Shown piece after piece: positions 54,916 to 63,822 of a stretch of 64,000 nt of DNA. Numbering within the stretch: position 1 is the stretch's first letter; each line of letters opens with the position of its first letter. The DNA is taken from NCBI RefSeq assembly GCF_018130465.1, contig NZ_JAFCKJ010000008.1, positions 124,001-188,000 on the forward strand, in the 5' to 3' direction. Position numbers and translations under genes: made by a program. A model generated the notes under the pieces. It had not been told where the DNA came from and did no database searches. It worked only from the letters and a program-made list of their open reading frames with translations. Source of the stretch: Bradyrhizobium canariense. GTDB taxonomy: Bacteria; Pseudomonadota; Alphaproteobacteria; Rhizobiales; Xanthobacteraceae.

Positions 54916-55893
54916 CTACGCCGCCCGTTCCATGCGCCGCGCGCGATAGGCCTGCGGCGACATCAGGGTGAGCTTGCGGAACGCCTTGCGAAAGCTGCTC
55001 TCGTCCTCGTAGCCGGCCGCGCGCGCGATGGTCTTGACCGGCTGCATCGTCGTCTCCAGCAGCGTGCGGGCGTGCTCGACGCGGCGACGCATGATGAAGG
55101 CCTGCGGCGGCTCGTGGGTGAGCTCCTGAAACTTCCGGTTCAGCGTGCGCTCGCTGAGGCCGAGCGCGTCGGCGAGACGCTTGACGGTCATCGGACGCTT
55201 TCCGGTGCGTCGCACCAGCAGGTCGGCCTGGGTCAGCAGCGGGTCCTGCGAGAGCAAATAGCCGACGGGCATGAAGATCGACTGGCTGCGCTGCGCGGTG
55301 TCGATGACGACGTAGTCCGCGCACAGTTTTGCGATGTCCTTGCCGTCGACCATCTCGATCAGCCTGAGCAGGAGGTCGACCCACGACATCGGTCCGGCCG
55401 CGCAGACGATGCGGTCGGCGGTGGTGATGACGGCGTCGGCGGCGAGGTCGATGGCGGGATGACGCTGCCTCAACTCGCTTTGCAGCCACCAGGTGATGGT
55501 GGCGCGGCGGTTGTCGAGCAGGCCGGCGCCGGCAAGCAGGAACACGCCGCTGCAAAACGCGCCGATCAGCCCTCCGTTCGCGTGCTGCTGTCGCAGCCAG
55601 GCGCCGGCCCGGGCATATTGCGGTTGCAGGCGCTCGGCCGTGACGTGATCGACGAGATTGCCGGGGACGAGGATCGCGTCAAAGCGACCGCGTTTGCCAA
55701 TGGCGCCGTCGACCGCGACCATCTGGCCGCCGCCGGCGCGCACGGCCTTGCCGTCGAGCGAAAGCGTCTGCCAGGCGAAGCCGGGTTTGGCGCCGCTCTG
55801 CTGCATCACGTGGTTGGCGAGCGACAGGATGTCGGCGACGCCTGAGATTGCCGAATGCATGCAGCCTTCCAGCGCCAGTATTGCGAGCTTCAT
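54916..55893 (-). CDS. GlxA-family AraC-type transcriptional regulator
   Basis: 325 residues: an N-terminal DJ-1/PfpI-type domain (MKLAILALEGCMHSAISGVA, GGLIGAFCSGVFLLAGAGLL) and a C-terminal AraC/XylS double helix-turn-helix (TVKRLADALGLSERTLNRKF, PVKTIARAAGYEDESSFRKA). Such regulators sense small metabolites through the N-terminal domain. It is divergent from the tautomerase gene at 56047, its most likely target. Confidence 0.9.
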   Translation of the reverse strand: MKLAILALEGCMHSAISGVADILSLANHVMQQSGAKPGFAWQTLSLDGKAVRAGGGQMVAVDGAIGKRGRFDAILVPGNLVDHVTAERLQPQYARAGAWLRQQHANGGLIGAFCSGVFLLAGAGLLDNRRATITWWLQSELRQRHPAIDLAADAVITTADRIVCAAGPMSWVDLLLRLIEMVDGKDIAKLCADYVVIDTAQRSQSIFMPVGYLLSQDPLLTQADLLVRRTGKRPMTVKRLADALGLSERTLNRKFQELTHEPPQAFIMRRRVEHARTLLETTMQPVKTIARAAGYEDESSFRKAFRKLTLMSPQAYRARRMERAA

Positions 55894-56046
55894 GGGACCT
55901 CCAGACGGGATGCGGCGATCCTAGCCGATCGGCGCGCGCGCGCCATGGCGGAAATTGCCCGATCTCTGTCTTATCCGCCACTGCCGTCTCCGGCAGGTCC
56001 GGTTCAATCTCTCAACCGTCGGCACACGACCTGCTTGGAGAGAGAC

Positions 56047-56310
56047 ATGCCTTACGTCACCATTTCCACCGTCCGCGGCATCCTGGATGTCGCGCAGAAG
56101 AAGGCGCTGCTCGAGCGCGTCACCGACCTCCTGGTCGAGGTCGAAGGGCAGGGCAACCCGGAATTCCGCCGCAACGTCTGGGTCAGGATCGAGGAGCAGG
56201 AGCCCTCGCATTGGTCGCTCGGCGGCATGCAGCCGACGCCAGAGATCATCGCCGGCACGTTCGGCGCGATCGGGACGGACGGGGTGCGGATCGCGACGTC
56301 GAAGGCGTAG
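56047..56310 (+). CDS. 4-oxalocrotonate tautomerase-like protein
   Basis: 87 residues. After removal of Met the N-terminal Pro (MPYVTISTVRGILDVAQKKA) is the catalytic base of the tautomerase superfamily. NPEFRRNVWVRIEEQEPSHW contains the Arg region. Natural substrate unknown. Divergent from a GlxA-type regulator. A strong hairpin follows. Confidence 0.85.
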   Translation: MPYVTISTVRGILDVAQKKALLERVTDLLVEVEGQGNPEFRRNVWVRIEEQEPSHWSLGGMQPTPEIIAGTFGAIGTDGVRIATSKA

Positions 56311-56324
56311 CCGAGAGGGTGAGG

Positions 56325-56361
56325 CGAAGTCCATGCGGGTGTTAAGGCTGCATGGACTTCG
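56325..56361 (+). terminator. Perfect 12-bp hairpin after the tautomerase gene
   Basis: CGAAGTCCATGC and GCATGGACTTCG pair without mismatch across 13 bases. Only a short T-containing stretch follows, so it may be a weak terminator or an mRNA 3' stabiliser. Confidence 0.5.
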
Positions 56362-56403
56362 TCTTGCGATGCCGCGCCAGCAGCCGCGGGCGCGGTCTTG
56401 ATG

Positions 56404-56428
56404 TGATGTTCCCAATATGGGAACATCA
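56404..56428. promoter_or_regulatory. Palindromic operator of the first toxin-antitoxin module
   Basis: TGATGTTCCC and GGGAACATCA are perfect 10-bp arms around a 5-base centre. The palindrome ends four bases before the toxin GTG. HigA-type antitoxins repress their operons at such sites. Confidence 0.7.
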
Positions 56429-56432
56429 TTCC

Positions 56433-56735
56433 GTGCGGATCATCAAACAATCCACGCTGGCCAAATTCGCCGCGGCAAACCCCAAGGCGAAGCCCGCGAT
56501 CGTCCGATGGGTCAAGCTCGTCAGGGCCGCCGGATGGGCTTCGATGAATGAGATCCAGACGACCGTACCAGGAGCGGTCGTTCTGAACGGCGAGCGGGCG
56601 CGTTTTGAAATCGCGGGCTGCAATTTTCGCCTGATCGTGGCATTCGCGTTCAAGCACCAGATTGCGTTGATCAAATTCATCGGTACGCATGCGGCATACG
56701 ACAAGATCGATGCGATGACGGTTGCGATGTGCTGA
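56433..56735 (+). CDS. higB: Type II toxin, HigB family
   Basis: 100 residues from the GTG at 56433. The start MRIIKQSTLAKFAAANPKAK and the ending FKHQIALIKFIGTHAAYDKI are typical of HigB mRNA interferases (HigB_toxin family), which cut ribosome-bound mRNA. Upstream in-frame ATGs at 56352 and 56406 fall in a hairpin and in the operator palindrome, so they are rejected. There is no room for a Shine-Dalgarno, suggesting a leaderless mRNA. The antitoxin follows after 10 bases. Confidence 0.85.
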   Translation: MRIIKQSTLAKFAAANPKAKPAIVRWVKLVRAAGWASMNEIQTTVPGAVVLNGERARFEIAGCNFRLIVAFAFKHQIALIKFIGTHAAYDKIDAMTVAMC

Positions 56736-56745
56736 GGGAAGAACC

Positions 56746-57123
56746 ATGGAGATCCATCCCATTCGGACAGAGGCGGATTATGATGCTGCTGTCGCTGAAA
56801 TCGAACGGCTCTGGGGGGCGGAGCCCGGGACCGATGATGGCGACAAGCTTGATATACTCGCAACGCTCGTCGAGAAGTACGAGACCTCACATTGGCCGAT
56901 CGATGTTTCGCGTCTCGACCCGATCGATATGCTGAACTATCTGATCGACGAAGGCGGACACACTCAAGCAGAACTCGCGGAGCTTTTGGGTTCGCGCTCG
57001 CGTGCGTCCGAGATCTTGAACAGAAGACGCGCGCTGACGGTCGAGATGATCTTTCGGATCAGCGAGGCCTGGAAGGTGCCTGCCGAACTCCTGGTCAAGC
57101 CGTATCGGTTGAATGCCGCTTAG
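56746..57123 (+). CDS. higA: HigA-type antitoxin, XRE-like helix-turn-helix
   Basis: 125 residues from the ATG at 56746 after GAGGGAAG. The N-terminal half (MEIHPIRTEADYDAAVAEIE, ERLWGAEPGTDDGDKLDILA) is the HigA-like domain; the C-terminal helix-turn-helix reads QAELAELLGSRSRASEILNR then RALTVEMIFRISEAWKVPAE. It should neutralise HigB and repress the operon. Confidence 0.88.
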   Translation: MEIHPIRTEADYDAAVAEIERLWGAEPGTDDGDKLDILATLVEKYETSHWPIDVSRLDPIDMLNYLIDEGGHTQAELAELLGSRSRASEILNRRRALTVEMIFRISEAWKVPAELLVKPYRLNAA

Positions 57124-57195
57124 CATTTGGGATGGTCCTCGCTTCAGCGAAGCCCGTCCTTCTCTTGCGAGGCGACGGCCCCCGTCTCACAAACG

Positions 57196-57225
57196 AAAAG
57201 GCGCCTCCTTTCGGAAGCGCCTTTT
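57196..57225. terminator. Bidirectional terminator between higA and glnA
   Basis: AAAAGGCGC and GCGCCTTTT arms with an inner TCC/GGA pair give T-runs in both directions. It separates the convergent higA and glnA. Confidence 0.85.
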
Positions 57226-57250
57226 GCTTGTCGCATGAACTTCGGGCCGC

Positions 57251-58660
57251 TTAGCCCGAATAGTACATTTCGAACTCGACCGGGTGCGGGGTCATCTCGA
57301 AGCGGGCGACTTCGGTCATCTTCAGCTCGATATAAGCGTCGATGAAGTCGTCGTCGAACACGCCGCCGTTCTTGAGGAAGCCGCGGTCCTTGTCGAGGTT
57401 TTCGAGCGCCTCGCGCAAGCTGCCGCACACCGTCGGGATCTGCTTCAGTTCTTCCTTCGGCAAATCGTAGAGGTCCTTGTCCATCGCCGGACCCGGATCG
57501 ATCTTGTTCTTGATGCCGTCGAGGCCGGCCATCAGCATCGCGGCGAAGCCGAGATAGGGATTGGCGAGCGGATCGGGGAAGCGCACTTCGACACGCTTGG
57601 CCTTCGGCGAAGAGGTGTAGGGAATGCGGCAGGAGGCCGAGCGGTTGCGCGCGGAATAGGCGAGCAGCACGGGAGCCTCATAGCCCGGGACCAGACGCTT
57701 GTAGGAGTTGGTCGACGGGTTGGTGAAGGCGTTGATCGCCTTGGCGTGCTTGATGATGCCGCCGATGTAGTGGAGGCAGGTCTCCGACAGGTCGGCATAT
57801 TTGTTGCCGGCGAACACCGGCTTGCCGTCCTTCCAGATCGACTGGTGCACGTGCATGCCCGAGCCGTTGTCGCCGAACACCGGCTTCGGCATGAAGGTAG
57901 CGGTCTTGCCGTAGATGTGGGCGACCTGGTGGATGCAGTATTTGTAGATCTGCATGTGGTCGGCCATCAGCGTCAGCGTGTCGAACTTCATGCCCAGTTC
58001 GTGCTGGGCGGAAGCGACTTCGTGATGGTGCTTCTCGACCTTGACGCCCATCTTGGCCATGGCGCCGAGCATCTCCGAGCGCATGTCCTGCACGGAGTCC
58101 TGCGGCGGCACCGGGAAGTAGCCGCCCTTGGTACGGACACGATGGCCGAGATTGCCGCCTTCGTATTCGGTGTCGGAGTTGGTCGGCAGCTCCGAGGAGT
58201 CGAGGCGGAAGCCGGTGTTGTAGGGATTGGCGGAGAAGCGCACGTCGTCGAACACGAAGAACTCGGCTTCGGGGCCTACGAACACGGTATCGCCAACGCC
58301 CATCGACTTCACCATCGCCTCGGCCTTCTTGGCGATGCCACGGGGGTCGCGGTTGTAGGGCTCGCCGGTGGTGGGCTCGAGCACGTCGCAGGTGATGACC
58401 ATGGTGGTCTCGGCGAAGAATGGATCGATCGTCGCGGTCACCGGATCGGGCATCAGGCACATGTCGGACTCGTTGATCGCCTTCCAGCCGGCGATCGAGG
58501 AGCCGTCGAACATCGTTCCTTCGGCGAAAATGTCTTCATCGATCATGCTGATGTCGAACGTGACGTGCTGCCACTTGCCGCGCGGATCGGTGAAGCGCAG
58601 GTCGACGTATTTGACGTCGTTGTCCTTGATCGATTTCAGGACGTCTTTGGCGGTCTTCAT
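57251..58660 (-). CDS. glnA: Glutamine synthetase type I
   Basis: 469 residues from the ATG at 58660. [55 protein letters not shown] and [20 protein letters not shown] are class I signatures. The adenylylation Tyr lies in [17 protein letters not shown]. It lies downstream of glnB on the same strand, 149 bases apart, the classic rhizobial glnBA order, so it may be read from both its own and the glnB promoter. Confidence 0.97.
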   Translation of the reverse strand: MKTAKDVLKSIKDNDVKYVDLRFTDPRGKWQHVTFDISMIDEDIFAEGTMFDGSSIAGWKAINESDMCLMPDPVTATIDPFFAETTMVITCDVLEPTTGEPYNRDPRGIAKKAEAMVKSMGVGDTVFVGPEAEFFVFDDVRFSANPYNTGFRLDSSELPTNSDTEYEGGNLGHRVRTKGGYFPVPPQDSVQDMRSEMLGAMAKMGVKVEKHHHEVASAQHELGMKFDTLTLMADHMQIYKYCIHQVAHIYGKTATFMPKPVFGDNGSGMHVHQSIWKDGKPVFAGNKYADLSETCLHYIGGIIKHAKAINAFTNPSTNSYKRLVPGYEAPVLLAYSARNRSASCRIPYTSSPKAKRVEVRFPDPLANPYLGFAAMLMAGLDGIKNKIDPGPAMDKDLYDLPKEELKQIPTVCGSLREALENLDKDRGFLKNGGVFDDDFIDAYIELKMTEVARFEMTPHPVEFEMYYSG

Positions 58661-58809
58661 GCATACCCCTTTTGGCTCTGCGGGTCGGTTTCCAAGCTTC
58701 AAGCGACCGTGTTCACGCTTCTTGAGGCGCGCGAGGCACAAACAAAATGAGGCCGCCGAAGCAGCCTATTTCTTGTCAGAATGTCGCAAAATGCGGGATA
58801 GCACCCGGC

Positions 58810-59529
<720 letters not shown>

Positions 59530-61029
59530 ATGGAAGTTCTGACCAACGCCGAAATGCAGCGCGCCGACCAGCTCAGCATTGCGGCAGGTACCCCCGGCTT
59601 CAAGCTGATGCTCAGCGCCGGCCAGGCGGTCGCGGAGGCCGCCAACGCGCTGGTGGAGGAGGGGCCGATCCTGATCGTGGCCGGCCCGGGCAACAATGGC
59701 GGTGACGGTTTTGTCGCAGCCGCCGAGCTTGCCGCCCAGGGCCGCGAGGTCTCGGTGATCCTGATGTGCGAGCGCGACCAGCTCCAGGGCGACGCGGCCT
59801 CGGCCGCGCGCGGCTGGAAGCACCCGGTGCTCCCGTTCAACCCGCAGGCGATCGGACGACCAGCGCTGATCATCGATGCGCTGTTCGGCGCGGGCCTCAG
59901 CCGTCCCGTCGACGGCGAGGCGCGTGAGATGATCGAGGCGATCAACGCCAACGGTGCGCCAGTGCTCGCGGTCGACCTGCCGAGCGGCATCAACGGCACC
60001 AGCGCGGCCGTGCTGGGCGTGGCGGTGAACGCCACCGAGACCGTCACCTTCTTCCGCAAGAAGCCGGCGCATCTGCTGCTGCCGGGGCGCATGCATTGCG
60101 GCCACGTCCGTGTCGCCGACATCGGCATCGACGCGCAGGTGCTGGACGAAATCGCGCCGCGGATTTTCGAGAACGATCCGGACTTTTGGGGCGCCGCCTT
60201 TCCGGTGCCGCGCATCGACGGCCATAAATACGCGCGAGGTCATGTGCTCGCGGTCTCGGGCGATGCGGCGGCGACCGGTGCAGCGCGGCTCGCCGCGCGC
60301 GGTGCGCTGCGCGCCGGTGCGGGCCTGGTGACTTTGGCCACCCCGCGTGATGCGCTCGCGATCAATGCGGCTGCGCTCACCGCGGTGATGGTTCGCCCAG
60401 TCGACACCGCAATCGAATTCGGCGAGCTGCTTGGCGACAAGCGCTACAACACCTGCATCATCGGCCCCGGCGCCGGCGTCGGCGAGCGCACCTGTGATCT
60501 CGTCCACACGGCGCTCAACGCGCAGCGGCATCTGGTGCTGGACGCGGATGCGCTGACGAGCTTTGCCGCGAATCCCGAGCGCCTGTTTGAATCGATCAAG
60601 ACGTCGCAGGACAAGGCGGTGGTGCTGACGCCGCACGAGGGCGAGTTCCCACGTCTGTTCTCCGACCTCAGCAACAAATATCCGGGCCGCTCGAAGATCG
60701 AGCGCGTGCGCGCCGCCGCCGAACGCTCCGGCGCCGTCGTGCTGCTGAAGGGCCCGGACACCACGATCGCCGCGCCCGACGGCCGCGCCACCATCGCCGC
60801 CAACGCACCGCCCTGGCTCGCCACCGCAGGCGCCGGCGACGTGCTCGCCGGCATCATCGCAGGGCTGCTGGCGCAAGGCGTGCCGGCATTCGAAGCCGCC
60901 AGCATCGGCGTGTGGATGCATGGCGAAGCGGCAAGCGAGGCCGGGCCGGGGCTGATCGCGGAAGACCTCACCGAGACGCTGCCGGCCGTGCACCGGCGGA
61001 TCTATAATGTGCTGGGGATCGAGTACTAG
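59530..61029 (+). CDS. nnr: Bifunctional NAD(P)H-hydrate epimerase/dehydratase (Nnr)
   Basis: 499 residues. The N-terminal YjeF domain (epimerase) has GPGNNGGDGFVAAAELAAQG; the C-terminal ribokinase-like dehydratase has LTPHEGEFPRLFSDL, VVLLKGPDTTIAAPDG and ATAGAGDVLAGIIAGLLAQG. It repairs hydrated NAD(P)H. The ATG at 59530 is selected over upstream in-frame codons lacking family match. Its stop overlaps the GTG of the broken acetyltransferase. Confidence 0.95.
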   Translation: MEVLTNAEMQRADQLSIAAGTPGFKLMLSAGQAVAEAANALVEEGPILIVAGPGNNGGDGFVAAAELAAQGREVSVILMCERDQLQGDAASAARGWKHPVLPFNPQAIGRPALIIDALFGAGLSRPVDGEAREMIEAINANGAPVLAVDLPSGINGTSAAVLGVAVNATETVTFFRKKPAHLLLPGRMHCGHVRVADIGIDAQVLDEIAPRIFENDPDFWGAAFPVPRIDGHKYARGHVLAVSGDAAATGAARLAARGALRAGAGLVTLATPRDALAINAAALTAVMVRPVDTAIEFGELLGDKRYNTCIIGPGAGVGERTCDLVHTALNAQRHLVLDADALTSFAANPERLFESIKTSQDKAVVLTPHEGEFPRLFSDLSNKYPGRSKIERVRAAAERSGAVVLLKGPDTTIAAPDGRATIAANAPPWLATAGAGDVLAGIIAGLLAQGVPAFEAASIGVWMHGEAASEAGPGLIAEDLTETLPAVHRRIYNVLGIEY

Positions 61030-61492
61030 TGCTAAGGCAGCTCGCGCGCGCCGATATGGGCGCGGCGGCGCAAGTTCACCGGGCTGCATTCGACCATGCG
61101 ATGCCTTGGCTCGTTGGGCTGCATACGCCGGACGAGGACCGCTGGTTCTACCGTGAGCATGTCTTCCCGACGTGCCGTGGTGCGGACGCTTCGACGGCGA
61201 TGTACTGAGCGGGATCATCGCTTTCCGTGACGGCTGGGTCGAGCAGCTTTACGTGCTTCCTGCTGTTCAAGGGCGCGGCGTCGGCACCGAACTCCTCGAT
61301 GTCGCCAAGCATGCCTGCGATCGGCTGGAGCTCTGGACCTTCCAGCGCAACGCGTTGGCGCGGCGCTTCTACGAAGCGCGCGGGTTCATGCTGATCGAGC
61401 AGACCAACGGGACCCGAAACGAGGAGAAAGAGCCCGACGCTCGCTACCTGTGGACGAGCGATCGGCTTGATCTGCAATCCAATGTAGTCTAA
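61029..61492 (+). pseudogene. GNAT acetyltransferase split by a frameshift
   Basis: The GTG at 61029 overlaps the nnr stop. The first frame reads LRQLARADMGAAAQVHRAAF, then DEDRWFYREHVFPTC and stops at 61206. The GNAT continues in another frame from about 61172: LSGIIAFRDGWVEQLYVLPA, VQGRGVGTELLDVAKHACDR and FYEARGFMLIEQ. Both halves together form one normal enzyme of about 153 residues. One missing base between about 61161 and 61190 explains it; genuine pseudogene or assembly error cannot be distinguished. Confidence 0.8.
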
Positions 61493-61501
61493 AAACTACA
61501 T
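61482..61501. promoter_or_regulatory. Palindromic operator of the second toxin-antitoxin module
   Basis: ATGTAGT and ACTACAT are perfect 7-bp arms around CTAAAA. The palindrome ends directly before the toxin GTG at 61502 and overlaps the 3' end of the acetyltransferase frame. Confidence 0.65.
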
Positions 61502-61798
61502 GTGATTGAACTCAGGCAGACTGAGACGTTTCGAAAGTGGCGATTGCGTCTCAGGGATGAGCGCGCCAGAGCGCTGATTGCTTCGCGCTTGGATCGGCTC
61601 GCGCAGGGACATGCTGGCGATGCTGAGCCCGTGGGCGACGGGATCAGTGAACTGCGTATCCATTACGGCCCCGGCTATCGCGTCTATTTTCAGAAGCGGG
61701 GCAACACAATCATCGTTCTGCTTTGTGGCGGCGACAAGCGCACGCAGGCGAAAGACATCAAGACGGCAAAGCGATTTGCCGAGACCTGGAGTGGATGA
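61502..61798 (+). CDS. Type II toxin, RelE/Gp49 (addiction-module killer) family
   Basis: 98 residues from the GTG at 61502. MIELRQTETFRKWRLRLRDE, ISELRIHYGPGYRVYFQKRG and LLCGGDKRTQAKDIKTAKRF are characteristic of the short RelE-like killer proteins. Toxin-first order with the antitoxin one base downstream fits this family. No Shine-Dalgarno is possible because the operator abuts the start. Confidence 0.9.
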   Translation: MIELRQTETFRKWRLRLRDERARALIASRLDRLAQGHAGDAEPVGDGISELRIHYGPGYRVYFQKRGNTIIVLLCGGDKRTQAKDIKTAKRFAETWSG

Positions 61799-61799
61799 G

Positions 61800-62087
61800 A
61801 TGGGCGAGAAGCTGTCGACCTATGATCCGGCTGAAGATCTTCAGTCCGATGAGGCCATGGCCGTGTTCATGGAAGAAGCTTTCAAGACCGAGGATGCGGC
61901 TTATATCGCGCATGCCCTTGGTGTTGTCGCCCGGGCCAAGGGAATGACGCAGATTGCCAAGGACACAGGCCTTTCTCGCGAGCAGCTCTATCGCTCGTTC
62001 AGCACGAACGGCAATCCGACGCTCAAGACAACAATCGCGGTGATGAAGGCACTTGGGATCGAGCTCACGGCCAAGCCGCATACCTAG
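61800..62087 (+). CDS. Addiction-module antidote protein, HTH type
   Basis: 95 residues from the ATG at 61800. The N-terminus YDPAEDLQSDEAMAVFMEEA and the helix-turn-helix QIAKDTGLSREQLYRSFSTN and PTLKTTIAVMKALGIELTAK are typical of the partner of Gp49-type toxins. It should bind the toxin and the palindrome at 61482-61501. Confidence 0.9.
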   Translation: MGEKLSTYDPAEDLQSDEAMAVFMEEAFKTEDAAYIAHALGVVARAKGMTQIAKDTGLSREQLYRSFSTNGNPTLKTTIAVMKALGIELTAKPHT

Positions 62088-62094
62088 CCGGCCC

Positions 62095-63411
62095 TCACTC
62101 CACCCAATACCAGCGCACCAGCCGCGGCGCGGCCCAATCGGTTAGAACGGATTCGATCAGCCATCGGCCGGGGCCACTGGCCTCGAAGGCGATGCGCTGG
62201 GTCTGGCCGGGCTCGATCGCGAGCGTGTCGAGCCAATAGGGCTTCCAGCCGTCGTCGAGCTTGTCCAGCAGGCGGAAATGGTGGCCGTGGAGATGGAAGA
62301 CGGTGGTGACGGCTGCGGGGTTCTTGAGGGCCAGCACGGCGGTGCGGCCGGCCTTGGCGCGGAAGGCGGGGGCGGAGGACGTCGAGAAATTTGCCGGCCG
62401 TATCCACCCGGCGTCGGGTGCCCCGAGCGCGACATCGAATCGCAGGGCGCTTCTCAGATCGAGCCGGTCGGGCAGCTCATTCGGAGGGAGCGGCTGTGGC
62501 GGCAACAGCGGCGCGCGCCGCTCCAGCTTGCCTGAGACCGTCAGGCGGCCGACCTGGTGCGCCTCCTTGCCGTCGTGCAGCAGGAATGGGGCCGATGTGG
62601 CCGTATCCACAAAGGCGTCGGCGCGTGCGCCGGGGGCCAGCACCAGGGCACCGTTGCGGGCTGGGAACGGCTCAGCCGGCTGTCCGTCCAGGGCCACCAT
62701 CTGGATCTCGTGGCTTTCCAATTTGATCGCCAGAACAGAACGTTGGGAGCCGTTGATAAAGCGCAGCCGCAGCCGCTCATTGGCCGAAGCTGAGAGTTCG
62801 AATGAAGTCCTGCCGTTGATCGTATAGAGCGCGGATGTGTCCTTCGGGTTCCGGCCCGGGGGAAGCGCGGTCCCATCCGGCCGCAACCGCCATTCCTCGA
62901 TCAAGAGGACCACGTCACGATCGACGGCGACCGGGTTGGTCTCGGCGGCGATGATCGGAAGCGGGCGCGCGGGTTGCTTCAGGCCGTCCTCGAAGAGCCG
63001 GAAGTCGGCCAGCAGGGTTCCGGCGTTTGGCACTGAAATAATTGATGTTTCCGTCGCGGCCGGTGCCGTCGGGGCGCGTCCCCGAAGCGGGTCGGCCGCG
63101 GCCGGGCCATTGAGGCCGTACCAGACTGGTGCAAGCGGGACAGGCAGGTCGTTGCGGAAGACGACCTCGCAGCGGTCGCCCCGTTTGAGACGGACATCCC
63201 CTAGGTGGCTGACGGCGGCCAGCTCCCAGACGGGTGTAGGCGGCTGATCCGGCCGCAGAGCCAGCGTCGCCGGCCTTGCCTGAAGCGCAAGCTGGGCGGT
63301 CACGAGCGGGACCGCGCCGCCCGCAATCAGCCCGGCCGCAGAGGCTCCAACGCCGAGTCCAATCCCGGCCAAAACCTCGCGCCTCGTCGGGTCGAAGATC
63401 CGCGTTTTCAT
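62095..63411 (-). CDS. Multicopper-oxidase-like protein missing most copper ligands
   Basis: 438 residues with a twin-arginine-like signal (TRREVLAGIGLGVGASAAGL), so periplasmic. Three cupredoxin domains are suggested: GDRCEVVFRNDLPVPLAPVW, ERLRLRFINGSQRSVLAIKL and TVFHLHGHHFRLLDKLDDGW. Only the third retains a His cluster (HLHGHHF). The first motif reads APVWYGLNG where HWHG is normal, and the C-terminus reads WLIESVLTDWAAPRLVRW where HCHxxxH is normal, so the type 1 Cys is absent. Oxidase activity is therefore unlikely; FtsP/SufI shows a similar copper-free state. Confidence 0.85.
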   Translation of the reverse strand: MKTRIFDPTRREVLAGIGLGVGASAAGLIAGGAVPLVTAQLALQARPATLALRPDQPPTPVWELAAVSHLGDVRLKRGDRCEVVFRNDLPVPLAPVWYGLNGPAAADPLRGRAPTAPAATETSIISVPNAGTLLADFRLFEDGLKQPARPLPIIAAETNPVAVDRDVVLLIEEWRLRPDGTALPPGRNPKDTSALYTINGRTSFELSASANERLRLRFINGSQRSVLAIKLESHEIQMVALDGQPAEPFPARNGALVLAPGARADAFVDTATSAPFLLHDGKEAHQVGRLTVSGKLERRAPLLPPQPLPPNELPDRLDLRSALRFDVALGAPDAGWIRPANFSTSSAPAFRAKAGRTAVLALKNPAAVTTVFHLHGHHFRLLDKLDDGWKPYWLDTLAIEPGQTQRIAFEASGPGRWLIESVLTDWAAPRLVRWYWVE

Positions 63412-63564
63412 GGGCCGATCCGGACCACGCCGTGCTGGATAAGTCCAGCGGTCGTGCCTAGTTGAAGGCTGCCTCTATCAGGCCATTTTTTTGCTGCGAA
63501 CAGGCGGGCACATGCTATAAGCCCGCCGCCCGCGGCATCGCGGCCGGTCTTGATGCAAATTTAC

Positions 63565-63649
63565 GCGGGCGTGGCGGAACTGGTAGACGCGCTGGATTTA
63601 GGTTCCAGTGACGAAAGTTGTGGGGGTTCGAGTCCCTCCGCCCGCACCA
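63565..63649 (+). tRNA. tRNA-Leu (anticodon UAG)
   Basis: GCGGGCG pairs with CGCCCGC; CCA is encoded. Anticodon stem CTGGA/TCCAG holds loop TTTAGGT with TAG at 63599-63601. A long variable arm (TGACGAAAGTTGTG) is typical of leucine tRNAs. Confidence 0.96.
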
Positions 63650-63822
63650 AGCGCTTTCAGCGTTTGCACGGATTACGCGATCTGCTCCCGCGCGGATGTT
63701 TGTCCGCCGGAAGCCGGTCCGATGAACCACCGGCGTTGAGGCGTTCGCCTCGCGCCGGATCGATTAATGACAGCGTCCCGACGCATGCGCGCCGGGACCG
63801 AACGAGAAGAAGATTGGACACC

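Noticed and set aside
57284-58750. 488-codon frame opposite glnA
   Set aside because: Shadow of glutamine synthetase in a GC-rich genome.
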